A stretch of 64,000 nt of DNA, from the NCBI GenBank assembly GCA_029817715.1, contig JARUPY010000164.1:996001-1060000 (forward strand), in the 5' to 3' direction. Source of the DNA: Melastoma dodecandrum (taxonomy: Eukaryota; Streptophyta; Magnoliopsida; Myrtales; Melastomataceae). Position 1 is the first letter of the stretch; each line of letters begins with the position of its first letter. Below, piece by piece: positions 1-10,400 of the stretch. The notes beneath the pieces are model-generated. The model was given only the letters and a program-made list of their open reading frames with translations. It had not been told where the DNA came from and did not search any database. A program made the position numbers and the translations under genes.

Positions 1-375
1 CTAAAACTTGTTTGACTTTACTACAACACGAAAAAAATTAGTAAAGTCAACGCAACATTTGTAAAAAAAAAGGTAAATTTTACTACTTTTTTTACTAAAT
101 CTGCGTTGACGTTATTAACGGAAATGTTTTACTAGAGTCGGCGCAGAAGTAGTAAACTTGAACTGCAATGAACAGTGAAAAAGTAGTAAAATTTCCACAA
201 TTTTTTACTACGTTTGAGTTGACTTTACTAAACGTTGACCGGAAAGTAGTAAATTTTACTACCTTTCGCGTTGATTTCGTTAGTAACAGTTAACTTTTAG
301 TAAAATTTACTACTTTCCGTTAGTATTAATTAGTAAACTACGTAACGGTTACGTGCACGTACCGTTAGCCGCTTC
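1..375. mobile_element. Right arm of a tacta-rich long-inverted-repeat MITE (truncated by window edge)
   Basis: The stretch is built from short self-complementary blocks of the tagtaaa/tttacta type and has no coding content. It ends with cgttagccgcttc (363-375), whose reverse complement GAAGCGGCTAACG is the same terminus found on the complete palindromic element at 17955-18585. I infer that this is one arm of a related element whose other arm lies outside the window. Ordinary gypsy LTR sequence starts immediately after it. Confidence 0.6.
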
Positions 376-1010
376 ACTTGTGGATATGGCATGATTAGAG
401 GCCCAGTAAAGCCTAAGAAAGGCAGACGGGTGATAGGGTCGCTGAGTGAAGAAGGGTAATCGATGGCGACTTGGCAAGAAGAATGAAGAAACACACTGAG
501 AGAAGGTTGGTGGGCGAAGCCCTTGTTTGCTGAAGGACGTCGAGAGAAAGAAATTTTAAGATTTGAAGACGGAAACTACTAGACTTAATTAGAAAAAGAA
601 AGGTTGAAGACATAGGAAGAAGAACATCCGAATTGGTAAGAAAAAGATTGGGAGCTTAGGAACATAAAAAATTTGTATAGAGTAAAATTCCCTTTCTGTA
701 CATTCCAATATTAGACATAACTGATAATACTAATACACTTAGTGTTTTGAGGATTTCTTACTCTTTCCCGTACAGCTTCCTCGATTGCGTATGTAAGTTT
801 GAGTATCTACCTTCATAGTTTAGTATCTACCCTCGAGATCTGTCTACTCTCTGCCCTAAGTAGACTAGTGTTCTTTTGAGTAGCGCCATCTTTATCATCG
901 TTGCCCTTTTGTATCGGACTCTTGGATACCGACACAGCTTCAAATAGTTTCAATTCCTTCCGTGGCCGATCATTCCACTCGGTGTATATGGCGGCTCATA
1001 ACCTCTCATA
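376..1010 (+). mobile_element. Ty3/gypsy LTR fragment, family D
   Basis: This stretch aligns by eye with 41430-42085. Shared blocks include gggcgaag..cttgtttgct (about 511-530), the tgaagac/ggaacata run (about 565-670) and the region after it. The second copy carries gcatccgtaagtgtttccgc, a motif also present in the family A LTRs, so family D is probably a Tat-like gypsy LTR. No internal region follows before the foldback at 1287, so I read it as a solo or truncated LTR. The 3' limit is uncertain. Confidence 0.45.
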
Positions 1011-1286
1011 TGCTTCATTTCACATGAAAAGGAGCATTGCTTTGGAAAATGTGGACCCTATAACGGATTAGGGTAAATGAAATGAGGTATGGATCTCCAA
1101 CAGTATTAAAGACGAGGCACTTTATTATCACGAAACAGGGCGTGTCGATAATACAAGAACATATATCACATTAGGGAAGCTGTTTCAACTTGATCACAGC
1201 TATGGATGTACACAATGATGTCCGACAAGATGTTAAAAGTAACCATCTGCTGGACGGTATTCTTAGCAAGAGGCTAAAGTCCAATC

Positions 1287-2467
1287 AGCTACTAAATTTC
1301 TGGTACCGACGAAACAGTGCTAGAAATTTAATACATTTGGGATTTTTCGTAAATGGTCGATGTGCTTCGTATTTTCTTCTTATATTTGTTCGAGCTGTTA
1401 CTAAATTTGTTAATGGGCCTAGACAAATGTACTAAATTTGAACAATGTATTTTTATTAATGTACGAAATAGTGTAATTGCGTCGTGAATGGGCCGATAGG
1501 CTTCGTAATTTCATCGTACATTTGAACGAGCTTTAACTAAATCTATAAATGAGCATGAAAAAATCTAATAATTTTGAATAGTGATTTTTTAGTAATTTAC
1601 TAAACAGTGTACTTACTTTGTATGGGCTGATGAGCTTAGTACTCTCTTCGTACATTTGTTCGGGCTTATACTAAATTTCTTTAATAGGTCGGACAAATGT
1701 GCTAATTTTGAATACTGAATTTCTAGTAATTTACTAAAATAATTAGTAACCTAAGAAAGATTGGTCCCGTGGCTAGTAAAAATATACGGAGTTCGTATGT
1801 AAATTATTAAAATATTTCGTAATTTTGTGGGAATAAGGGGTGGGTGGGGGAAAGAAAGGTAACTTGGCTTGGTATATAGATTCGGAGCTAGGCTAGGAAA
1901 ACGTTGTTTTGATTAGTAAAGTACAAATTCTTTTCATACAAAATTACCAAATATTTAAGTAATTCACATACCAAGTTCATACATTTTTACCGGCAAAAAT
2001 CTTTCCTAGCTTACAAATTACGTAGAAAATACTAAAAATTCACTATTCAAATTTAGTACATTTGTCCAATCCGATTAATGAAATTTAGCAAAAGCACATA
2101 CAAATGTACAAAGAATGTACTAAGCACATCGGCCCATTACGAAGCAACATCATTGATTAGTAACTTCCTAAAAAATCACTATTCATATTTTGTACATTCG
2201 TCCTAGCCTATTAATAAATTTAATAAAAGCCTATACAAATGTACGATGAAAGTACAAAGCTCATCGACCTATTTACTTATTAGTTACAGTGTTTCGTTTA
2301 TTACTAAAATTACCCTGCTCATGATCTGTATATTTGAATAAGCCCATTAATGAATTTAGTAAAAGCTAGTACGAAGCAAGTACGAAATTCATCTGCCTAT
2401 TTACGAAAAAAATCAAATGTGTTAAATTTCTAGCACTATTTCTTAACGAAACAAGAAGACTCCTAGT
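1287..2467. mobile_element. Large foldback element with about 550-bp arms and internal sub-repeats
   Basis: The left arm (1287 to about 1838) and right arm (about 1925-2467) are imperfect reverse complements. For example the block gtgctagaaattta at 1319-1332 is mirrored near 2424-2437, and the gene-free centre is only about 90 bp. The left arm is itself three degenerate copies of a 137-142-bp unit (starting near 1345, 1490 and 1626) containing gggc.gat.ggctt, a gtacatttg block and gtaatttactaaa. The right end reads tagtagccgcgcgc, so the outward terminus contains GCGGCTA as in the elements at 1-375 and 17955. No convincing target duplication was seen. Confidence 0.7.
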
Positions 2468-3053
2468 AGCCGCGCGCCGAGCGTCTCCCATGAAATAATT
2501 ATCTTTATCGACAGGATCGCTCATTCTCGAGCTAGAAGTTGGCATGAAGAAGTTTTTTATCATTTTTTGCATGTCATCCATGTTTTCTTGTAATTTAGTA
2601 GAACGACGTATATATTTTCCTCGTGCATTCCGGCCATACGCCTATCTATGCTTTCTTGCATATTACGCAGCTCAGCAGCAGCGTGCTCGATCACTCGATC
2701 CACGCGCGTGACCGCCCGAAGTTTTTCCAAGATAGACTCATCCTGCACACTTTGCTGATCTCCCGACACATTCTATAGACTTCCCTGCACATCTCGCAAT
2801 TCTCCCTGCACACCCAATAAATTTCCGTGCACATCTCCCATGTTCCTCTTCATATCGCTGAATTCTTTGCGAAACTCGAGCCTCGATATGAACTCAAACG
2901 AGTGTACATAGACGCAAAGGGTTGATCAGTCACATCCTGGCTTTCTTGAGCCGTATTTCCCTCAACTAAGGATCCTGTCAAACCTTGATTCTCTCCATCT
3001 AATGGAGGCGGTGGAGGATCCTGCGTGTTTGAACTCCTGGTATTCCTTGTCAT
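2468..3053 (-). pseudogene. Gypsy gag, N-terminal remnant (family C element)
   Basis: The reading frame starts with MTRNTRSSNTQDPPPPPL at 3053, directly downstream of an LTR/PBS junction at 3101, as expected for a gag start in this orientation. It continues through two frameshifts as a charged, heptad-like stretch (LEKLRAVTRVDRVIEHAAAE, 2560-2769) and MSDPVDKDNYFMGDARRAAT (about 2480-2520). It then runs into the foldback element at 2467. No CCHC or pol domain survives on the other side. The likely role is the capsid precursor of an LTR retrotransposon; it is non-functional here. Confidence 0.5.
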
Positions 3054-3075
3054 TCTAAATGGTCAATTTCTTCGA

Positions 3076-3100
3076 TCTCTCATTGTGGTCGCCAAAAACG
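3076..3100 (-). promoter_or_regulatory. Primer-binding site of family C gypsy element
   Basis: On the minus strand the sequence after the LTR end GCGAACA reads cgTTTTTGGCGACCACAATG. The family A element has the near-identical junction GCGAACA followed by cgccTTTGGCGACCACAGTG at 26546-26565. Placement between LTR and gag ATG fits a tRNA primer-binding site; the exact tRNA is not assigned. Confidence 0.55.
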
Positions 3101-4170
3101 TGTTCGCGTAGGAAACGGATCACGTCCGAAATATTTGGCACGAACACTCACAGAGGTTCGGATGTGGTCACCAGTAATGAAAAGATGAATTGTATCAACA
3201 AACAACGTCAAGCGATGTCTTATAATCATATCAAAAAGGTTACATCCATAAAAAGTAAAAAAAGTTGATGATGCGGATGGTGGTGATGCTGTAGACTTGC
3301 TGCTGATGCCTTGTACTTGCGGACTGGAGCGGTAGAATCTTAATGACGGAGTGAAGGCGGAATTTGGTTGTCAAGGCTACGGTAGCTTACCCTAACGATG
3401 AAGTGAAGGCGGGGTTTTGGTGTCAAAGCTACGGTTGCTCACTCTAACGATGGAGTGTAGGCAGAATTTTGGTGTCAAAGCTACGGTTGCTCACTCTGAC
3501 AATAGAGTGTAGGCGGAATTTTGGTGCAAAGCTACGGTTGCTCACTCGAACGATGGAAGGGATACCAAGGGCCTTACGAGCTCACCCCGGTCTGGATGCC
3601 TGAAGACTAAAAAACTGAAAGGGTTGACGATCAATACACTAATTGGCCTTGAATGATTGTCGTTCCGTTTAAGAAAGACCATATCCCTTTTATACTGAAT
3701 CTTGACATGCTTAAGATGTACGCGACGTTCTTAGAATATCTTCTCAGGTCGTGACCTTTTTAACTAACTCCCCAGAATCTCAGTAACAGCTTGATCTCGG
3801 TAGATATTGCTCTTACCTACATCGTCTATCAGTTATGACTCGCGTAGACTTAGTAACTTTGCCTTCTTATATCAAATCAGATAACTAGAGACGTGTCTCC
3901 AGATTTTCTCCACCTGAAGATCATTTGAAACCATGGGAACGTAGCCACATAACTGTTTTTCCGGAAATCTCGGAGTCAAGATCTTTTCTGATCTTCATAG
4001 ACTCTGACCCCGACGATCCTTCGTAGGCTTAATACTTTCCCTGACGGGCTTGCATAACGGTGGGCTTGTAAACATTCTTGACGGCCCCTAGACTTATGGG
4101 CTCGTAAAATGGGCCCAAAATTTCTATAATAATCTTGGTTGACTTGGTGAGCGAAATGAATTTGTGAGTT
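3101..4170 (-). mobile_element. Ty3/gypsy LTR, family C (minus strand)
   Basis: The 3' end (GCGAACA on the minus strand) abuts the primer-binding site. A TATA box (tataaaaggg, minus strand, about 3685-3694) lies upstream of the 52-bp tandem repeats. The same order of TATA box, gatc..tcaa, repeat block and GCGAACA end is seen in the plus-strand copy at 33458-34391, so these are two LTRs of one family. The 5' limit is approximate (aligned on the gaaat..ttgggcc block near 4110-4120). No partner LTR of the same insertion was found. Confidence 0.6.
3341..3559. repeat. 52-bp tandem repeat, about four copies, within LTR
   Basis: Units start at 3341, 3393, 3445, 3497 and a partial at 3548, spaced 52, 52, 52 and 51 bp. 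The shared core is gtgtcaaagctacggttgct followed by cactctaacgatgg. The reverse complement of the same unit occurs, more decayed, in the family C solo LTR (about 33822-33960). The repeat is therefore a structural part of this LTR, placed downstream of its TATA box. Confidence 0.85.
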
Positions 4171-4174
4171 TATC

Positions 4175-5096
4175 ATAAAATAGTCTGAATTTACGGGCTT
4201 CTCATAATTAGGCCCGAGATTTTTGCCACGTCAACAACCAGATTTAGATTCGAATTCCACATAAACATTAGTATTTGTGTGGGGGGAGGGGCATCCAAAA
4301 CTGGAGAGAGCGTCATTAAATGGGCTAGATCCTTGATAAGAGATGAACCTCGTCCCGTTGGACTCTTGGAATTTGAATAGAGTCCCGAGTAAATGAGAGG
4401 TATAACAAGTATAAGCAAATCAGTACAACTTCATCCCAAAAACATGAGTGCAATAAAATTAAAAATCTTCCTGGATCAAGACATGGACGCAATCTCCAAG
4501 AACAAGAACAAACAACCTGGCAACAGAAAACAGGCAACGGATTCATGGCAGTTGTAACCGATGTGACGACCATTCATTCGGCTGTCCTATTGTCCGGTGA
4601 TCACGAGGACAAAACCAACCATCAAACCGAGGAGGGGGAAGCCAAACACGAAGAAGACGAAGTTGGTAAGCAAAATTGAGCTGAAATAACAGCAATTAAT
4701 CTCCCCGGCAGTTGTCACATTCCGGGAAATGAAGTCCAACCTCTTCGAATTCGGCGAGTGAGCCAGATAAGTTTCGGCCATAGTTTGCTTCGAGAAAATT
4801 GATTGATTTCTGCTTTCCCACTTAAGTTTTTTTTTTTTTCCTTATATTTTTCATAAGCACAACGGCATTCCTAATCAAAATTAAAAATTCCGGGAAAAAG
4901 AAAGAAGCAAATAAAGGAACGGGAATATTCAAAATAATATGCCTCATAAAAAGGGAAAGGATTGTCCGTGTTGGGGGTGGGTGTTCTCTTCTCATACAGC
5001 TGGCTGTCTGCCCGTCCTCCGAACTGCCCGCCCAAAGATTCCACGAGACTCGGTTGCCTTCCAGCCCCAATCCCTGGCAAATTAAGCCGGCCAGCC
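4175..5096. other. Intergenic region upstream of the epimerase gene
   Basis: No convincing coding exon is seen. The stretch runs from the end of the family C LTR to the first exon of the epimerase gene and should hold that gene's promoter. I could not pick a reliable TATA box. A short minus-strand frame at 4587-4781 could form one membrane segment, but nothing else supports it. Confidence 0.4.
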
Positions 5097-7352
5097 ATGG
5101 CCATCCTGTCAATATCGACGACGTCCAGTTCCACTTCCTCCTTCTCCTTCCCCATTCACAAACCCAATCCCCGTCGATTCAATCGGTGCGTGGTGACCCC
5201 TCCTCCTCCTCCCTCCTCCCCCTCTTATTCTTAGATTTATATACACAGGTATCGAATCGGGATGGCTTTCGCGTCCGGAGTTAGGGTCACGGAAGGCGAG
5301 GGGAAATTGCCCAAGCTGGTTCTCACTACCCCTACCGGCAGGTGGAACTATCTTTTGATTGTTTGGTTGTCTTTTGGTAGTGTAGCCACCAACACGACCG
5401 GATGTTTCATTATTTTCATCAGTGAGGCTGAGCTGTATCTGTTCGGAGGTTGCGTTACATCGTGGAAACCTGCCAATGGCAAAGATCTCTTGTTTGTTCG
5501 TCCGGATGCCGTCTTCAACAAGAAGAAGCCCATAAGGTCATTCCTCCTTTCTCTTTCATTTGTTACATTTATAACTGGGACTTCACATTCTTCTGCTGCT
5601 TGTAATGCTAGACTTTGGATCCCCCTCTGTCTTTTACTTTTTGGTATTAGACTGAATGTGAAGAAAGCGATGCCATCTCCTTTCTGGGGCTTATTCCCGA
5701 ACATCAAAGAAATCAAATTCCCTAGCTGTTCTCGTTCTGTTTTTCATTAGCTGAGTGGTTTTTTCTTAATGCAGTGGTGGCATACCACATTGCTTTCCGC
5801 AGTTTGGGCCAGGCGAACTGCAACAGGTACGATGCGTACTCACAAGTAATCGATCAGCTGTGCCTTTGAAGCAACCTTTTCTCAACTGTAATGTTTTTTA
5901 ATTGCATTGTGTTCTGGGCATGCCACTTCTCGACCCCTGTGATTGCCTGTTTGTTTCTTTTCTCAATTTTTGACCAGTCAAAAGTTTTCTGAGTGGATAT
6001 CCGAATTTTGTAGCATGGGTTTGCAAGAAATGTGGACTGGTCTGTTGCTGAATCTGGGGTCGTTGATGGTAATACAGTCGTGACTTTGGAACTAAAAGAT
6101 GACCCATACAGTCGAGCAATGTGGGATTTCAGCTTTAAGGCTTTATATAAGGTAAATACTGGTTTTAGGTGTACATTTTGCCACTATTCAATGCTTCTGC
6201 GGAGATCAATGAGGTTCCTTTCACTCAGTGATACTTATTGATAAATGGATTGATCCCTCTACCTTTTCCTTATTATTCTCTGTTTTATCAGGTTATTCTT
6301 AAAGAGAAAAGTCTTGCCACGGATTTGGTTGTTATCAACAATGACACGAAACCATTTTCATTTACCACAGCTTTGCACACGTACTTCAGCGTAAGAGTCG
6401 TTTCTTAAACTCTCCCATTTGTTCTGTGCAAATTAAATTCTAAATAGAATACGTTAAGTGATTTTTTCAGCTGAATTGGATTTTCACATCTTGGATTATG
6501 ATCGTTAAAAAACTATTGAATACCTGGGACAATGATTTTTGTTATCAAAATGCTCATATTGTTCTGATGTGAAGTTTTCTGGAATTAATATTTCAACCTT
6601 TACAGGCTTCAGTTACAGGAGCCGTAGTTAAGGGTCTGAAGGGATGCAAGACGCTGAATAAAGATCCAGACCCTAAAAATCCCATTGAAGGGACCGAGTA
6701 TAGGTTTGTGCTTCACCCTGTGTGTTTTTTACTTGTGTATGTGCATAGTTACATGTCCTCGATGTGTAACCACTTTGATTGATAGCCTATGAAAATGGAT
6801 GGGGGGTTGGGGGGGGGGGGGGTTTAAAGTCTAGTGACAGGAATTATGAGGACAAATGGCATGCATTAGTTTACTTGAATCTGACTTGATTAAAATGTTT
6901 GCGAAAGCAGAGAGGCAGTGAACTTCCCTGGATTTGTGGACTGTATATACCTCAATGCTCCGAGTGAGCTATTTCTGGAGAATGGATTGGGGGACACCAT
7001 ATCGATCCAGAATACCAAGTAACTGCCCGTGATTTTCTGTACTTTGACTCGTGTTTCCTTGTTCTCAAAATTGTGCTAATTTATGTTCGTGGGGAATGGG
7101 TGTCCAAAGCTGGTCAGATGCTGTTATGTGGAACCCACACCTTCAGATGGAGGCCTGCTACAAAGATTTTGTCTGCGTAGAAAATGCCAAGGTAAGTTAG
7201 AAGAGAGAACTCTTTGTGCTTTGTTTGTGTTGTTGAATCTCTTCTAGATTTTGAGATTGATATCATCCCCAAAAACTGAAATTCAGATTGGGAAAGTCCA
7301 TCTAGAGCCTGATCAATCTTGGACAGCAACGCAAACCCTTTCCATTGTCTGA
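5097..7352 (+). CDS. Glucose-6-phosphate 1-epimerase (aldose 1-epimerase family), plastid-type, 10 exons
   Basis: Exons: 5097-5185, 5249-5341, 5423-5536, 5775-5826, 6014-6151, 6292-6390, 6606-6703, 6911-7018, 7110-7191, 7287-7352. All introns are GT..AG and the frame closes exactly (939 nt, 312 residues). The protein interconverts the alpha and beta anomers of glucose-6-phosphate. The Ser/Thr-rich start (MAILSISTTSSSTSSFSFP), joined in frame to MAFASGVRVTEGEGKLPK, looks like a plastid transit peptide of about 35-40 residues; a start at Met35 would give a cytosolic form. Family blocks seen in order are ELYLFGGCVTSWK, LLFVRPDAVFNKKKPI, GGIPHCFPQFGPG, HGFARN (His117), LELKDDPYSRAMWDF, TALHTYF (His191), GLKGCKTLNKDPDPKNP, NFPGFVDCIYL, WNPHLQMEACYKDFVCVENA (Glu288) and LEPDQSW. 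By analogy with the yeast hexose-6-phosphate mutarotase, His191 and Glu288 are the likely catalytic pair (inference). Exon 10 (TQTLSIV) is a full family-like end. The gene appears intact. Confidence 0.9.
6799..6824. repeat. G-rich run in intron 7 of the epimerase gene
   Basis: A six-G run and a run of about fourteen Gs, separated by tt, lie mid-intron between exons 7 and 8. It is a candidate G-quadruplex on the sense strand, or a polymorphic homopolymer prone to sequencing error. No function can be assigned from sequence alone. Confidence 0.6.
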
Positions 7353-7566
7353 ACTTAAATGAAGAATTTTCCACTTCATTCCTAGCATCTGGCAAGGCAT
7401 GAGGACCAACCAGTTAGAGATGCGGCCGATATCTTGTTTTGATATTCCCACTCTTCATGTATTGGGGTTGTATTTAAACCGTGCGTACGAATGCAAAGTA
7501 GAATAAGAACCCAACGCTGTCATGGGTGATTTCACATCATACTCTTTTGAGGGTTTATTGTCTGCT

Positions 7567-8690
7567 TCACCAGTAGTCTCTGCAACTGCAGGCTTCATTA
7601 GTGAAATGGTGGAATATAATTCAATCTCATGGGAATAAATCTTTGATATCATCCTCATGACTCTGTGTCAGTCTTCGCAGACACATAGGTTCTTGAATCT
7701 TCATATACTCATCCCTGGTTTGGTGCTGATTAAACCGAAAACAAAGAGCCAGCTTCTTGCTGTGCCGTTATATGGTGGCCTGTTTCTCGTCAACGTCCAG
7801 GTCAAGGCAGATCACTCAATGCTAGCCTGTATATCCTTGTTTCCTTAGTCTCCCAGTAGCGTGGTTACACATCTCACTAATATCTTGTATTCTTGGTCAC
7901 TGATCCCCGGCAAAAAATTCAGGAACAATGCCATAACCGTGATGCTGCTGCTGCATCCCCGTTCTTTCATCATTCCCGCCTCTTTCATCTTCATCCTTAT
8001 TCGGACAGCTTCTTTCCAGTCTCCTGTTGCTGCACAAATGATTGCCGCACGAGTGTATCTTCCCCCATGCCCGGGGTCCTTTCTGATAAGTTCGCCCGCG
8101 ATCTCTCTTGCCTGCTCAGTTTTTCCATGCAATCGACATGCATTTAGTAGGGCACCAGAAACTGCAGCATTGGGTTCAAAAGGCATTGTGATTCAATCAC
8201 CTTACAAAGCTTCATTGAGCAATCCTACTCTGCTGAGGAGGTCCACCAAGCACCCATAATGTTCCATAGTTGGCTGCAAGCCATGAACTATTCCCTTCTT
8301 CAACCAGACCAGTGCGGCTACACACTCAATACTGCTGTTAATGTGGCTTCATTTGGCTTTATGCCAGATTCTTGCATGTCTGCAAACAAATTGATCGCGT
8401 TTCTTGCTCTACCGTGTATTGCAAAACTTGAGATCATGGTCGTCCATATAGGAATCAATCTATTTCTTGATCTTCTGAAGATATTCCAAGCTTTTTCTAG
8501 TTCACGGCACTTAGCCTACATATCTACGAGGGCGTAATCCACTTCTGGGTTGGTACGGATTTTTTTCTCTCTGTTAAGCATGAATTCATTTGCCTTACTC
8601 CATTGCTCCGAGATGTGCGCATGCCAAAAGCGCACATAATACCTTCGAGGGATAAACCCACAAGTATCTAAGCAGTCTAACTTCAATAGT
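7567..8690 (-). pseudogene. PLS-class PPR-DYW protein, 3' half, decayed
   Basis: Read on the minus strand and stepping over stops and frameshifts, the region gives consecutive PPR E/DYW landmarks: ALVDM(stop)[88 protein letters not shown] (ORF 8186-7845), HSKKLALCF, HRVMRMISKIYSHEIELY and finally FHHFTNEACSCRDYW followed by a stop at 7567-7569. Such proteins edit organellar RNA, the DYW domain being the deaminase. Here several stops and indels break the frame, and the N-terminal repeats beyond about 8690 are absent. It is therefore a truncated pseudogene, lying tail-to-tail with the epimerase gene. Confidence 0.85.
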
Positions 8691-8879
8691 ACGAGACGTA
8701 TAATGATGTTCGAGCACTCACCATAGGATCAAGCACCACCGAACGGTGAAATCAAGTTATTGACCGTTCCAGAAGGCTCTGCCTTTCAACAAGGGGAGTG
8801 ATTCACAGTTGGGAATCCAGGCGATTATCTCGAGGAGAACTCCACCATTGTCATCAAAGCTTGTAGCCTAGTCGAATGG

Positions 8880-10400
8880 CCAAGAGGCTATTCAATGTTG
8901 CTTCAAGTGTCAAGGGATTGAACAAATGCCTTTCGAGTGTTTAACAAGGAAGAACTTAGTCAACATGAAGATTTTTGATGAAAATCAGGTGGATGATCAA
9001 GAAGAACTTGTTTGAGATGTCGAAGAAGAGATTACTGAGGAACTTGAGTTGGGTGAGTTGTTGGTAATTAAGAAGCCCACAATGCAAATGTCATGTCAGA
9101 AGAAGTCGAACAATGGGAAATAACTTTTTAGACCCATTGCAATATGCAAGGGGAGGTGTGTCGTGATCGTGGAGGAGTTGCACCAATGTGGTTTTTACCA
9201 CCATGGTCGAAAAGTTAAAGTTGTTGACCTAGTTGCACCTTCAACCATACATGCTTCAATGCTTAAATAAGGAGAGTAACCTCAGGGTGACAAAACAAAT
9301 TCCAATTTTCTTGGAGCATTAATAAGAACTATAAGGACATGATGACTTGTGATGTGGTATCCATGAACACATTTCACTTGTTATTGTGTAGGTTATTGTA
9401 ATATGATCGATGACCGGTTCATAATGGGTACAAGAGCACATACCTTATCACCTTCTACACTCAATTCCCAAAGCATCAACAAAGTCTCCACAAAGTGAGC
9501 GAATGAGTTAAATCGTCATATTCGAGGAGAATGGTAAGTTAACATGTTAACGACATTTGAGTGTTCAAACACAACTCTGAGTTGCTCAAAGGTCAATTGT
9601 GCGAAACCCCAGTGCTGGCCTTTCGTGATTTGAGAAGGTATTCAAAGTTAAAGTGTGGCGTCTCTAGAATTGACATTAGAGGAGTATTATTGCAAGAGGG
9701 ACGCTCGATTGCATACATTAGTGAGAAACTAAATGGTGCTTAATTGAACTACTCGACCGATACAAATTGGAAAGAGTTTTATGACGCATGTTTGGAGAAA
9801 CCCAATGAACAATATCATTTGCTAAACATTTTTCTAGTTTGAGGAGTCAAGTTGTGTATTCCTTATAGTTCCATTCAAAAGCTACTTGTTCGTGAAATGC
9901 ATGGAGGAGGACTTGACAGACATTTTGACTTCAAAAAGATTCTCGAGATGTTGTGAGAGCTTTTCTGCTAGTCCAAAATGAATAAAGTCCTCCATATATT
10001 GATTTGGCTATGCATGATGTGTCGACGTGTAAAGAGTCACGTCCAATCTCATTGCCTTTATCCTCCACTACTTGTAGCTAATCGACTGTGGAAACATTCG
10101 AGCATCAATTACGTCATTGGGTTGCCACGAGCACCATTGCAGAAGGAACCGATCAAAGTTATTGTGGAGAAATTGCTCACTCCATTTCATGTTCAGAGGC
10201 AGACGATGCCTTCCAGATTGGACACCTTTATTTTCGGAGGTCATTCGCCTACTGGGGGCGTCATCGACAATCGTGTTGATTGTGAAGCCAAGACCACTTT
10301 TGACGTTCAAGAGCCGGTTTGTGATCAAATATTTCACAATAAGGGGAGAGCGAGATGATCTAGTCGACAAAACAATCACAAGTCGGGTCAACTCGAGATA
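8880..10400 (+). pseudogene. Decayed Ty3/gypsy gag-pol remnant
   Basis: Landmarks appear in order across many frameshifts. There is a degenerate CCHC knuckle (CCFKCQGIEQMPFEC, about 8894), EEITEELELGELLV before the protease, and a protease/linker stretch matching the pattern KVTKQ..CDVVSMNTFHLLL..YDR (about 9275-9410). Next come an RNase H piece (LCETPVLAF..GVLLQEGRSIAYISEKLNGA, 9595-9741) and integrase zinc-binding and core pieces (LLVREMHGGGLDRHF near 9880; MCRRVKSHVQSHCLYPP and SINYVIGLPRA at about 10015-10135). The catalytic RT and much of the protease are deleted. I found no LTR pair for it. Confidence 0.7.

Noticed and set aside
3341..3559. CRISPR-like array, because of regular 52-bp spacing
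   Set aside because: The whole unit repeats, with no unique spacers, and it lies in a plant retrotransposon LTR.
4587..4781. Minus-strand 64-codon ORF with one hydrophobic segment upstream of the epimerase gene
   Set aside because: No family signature, no supporting upstream or downstream exon, and overlapping frames on the same strand look equally open; likely chance.
4871..5155. Minus-strand ORFs of about 95 codons over the epimerase first exon
   Set aside because: They are antisense to a well-supported exon and owe their length to its GC-rich composition.
5262..5750. Continuous 162-codon plus-strand ORF
   Set aside because: It reads through introns 2 and 3 of the epimerase gene; the spliced model matches the protein family, the read-through does not.
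7861..8259. 132-codon plus-strand ORF
   Set aside because: It is the antisense shadow of the PPR pseudogene, whose minus-strand frames match known motifs.
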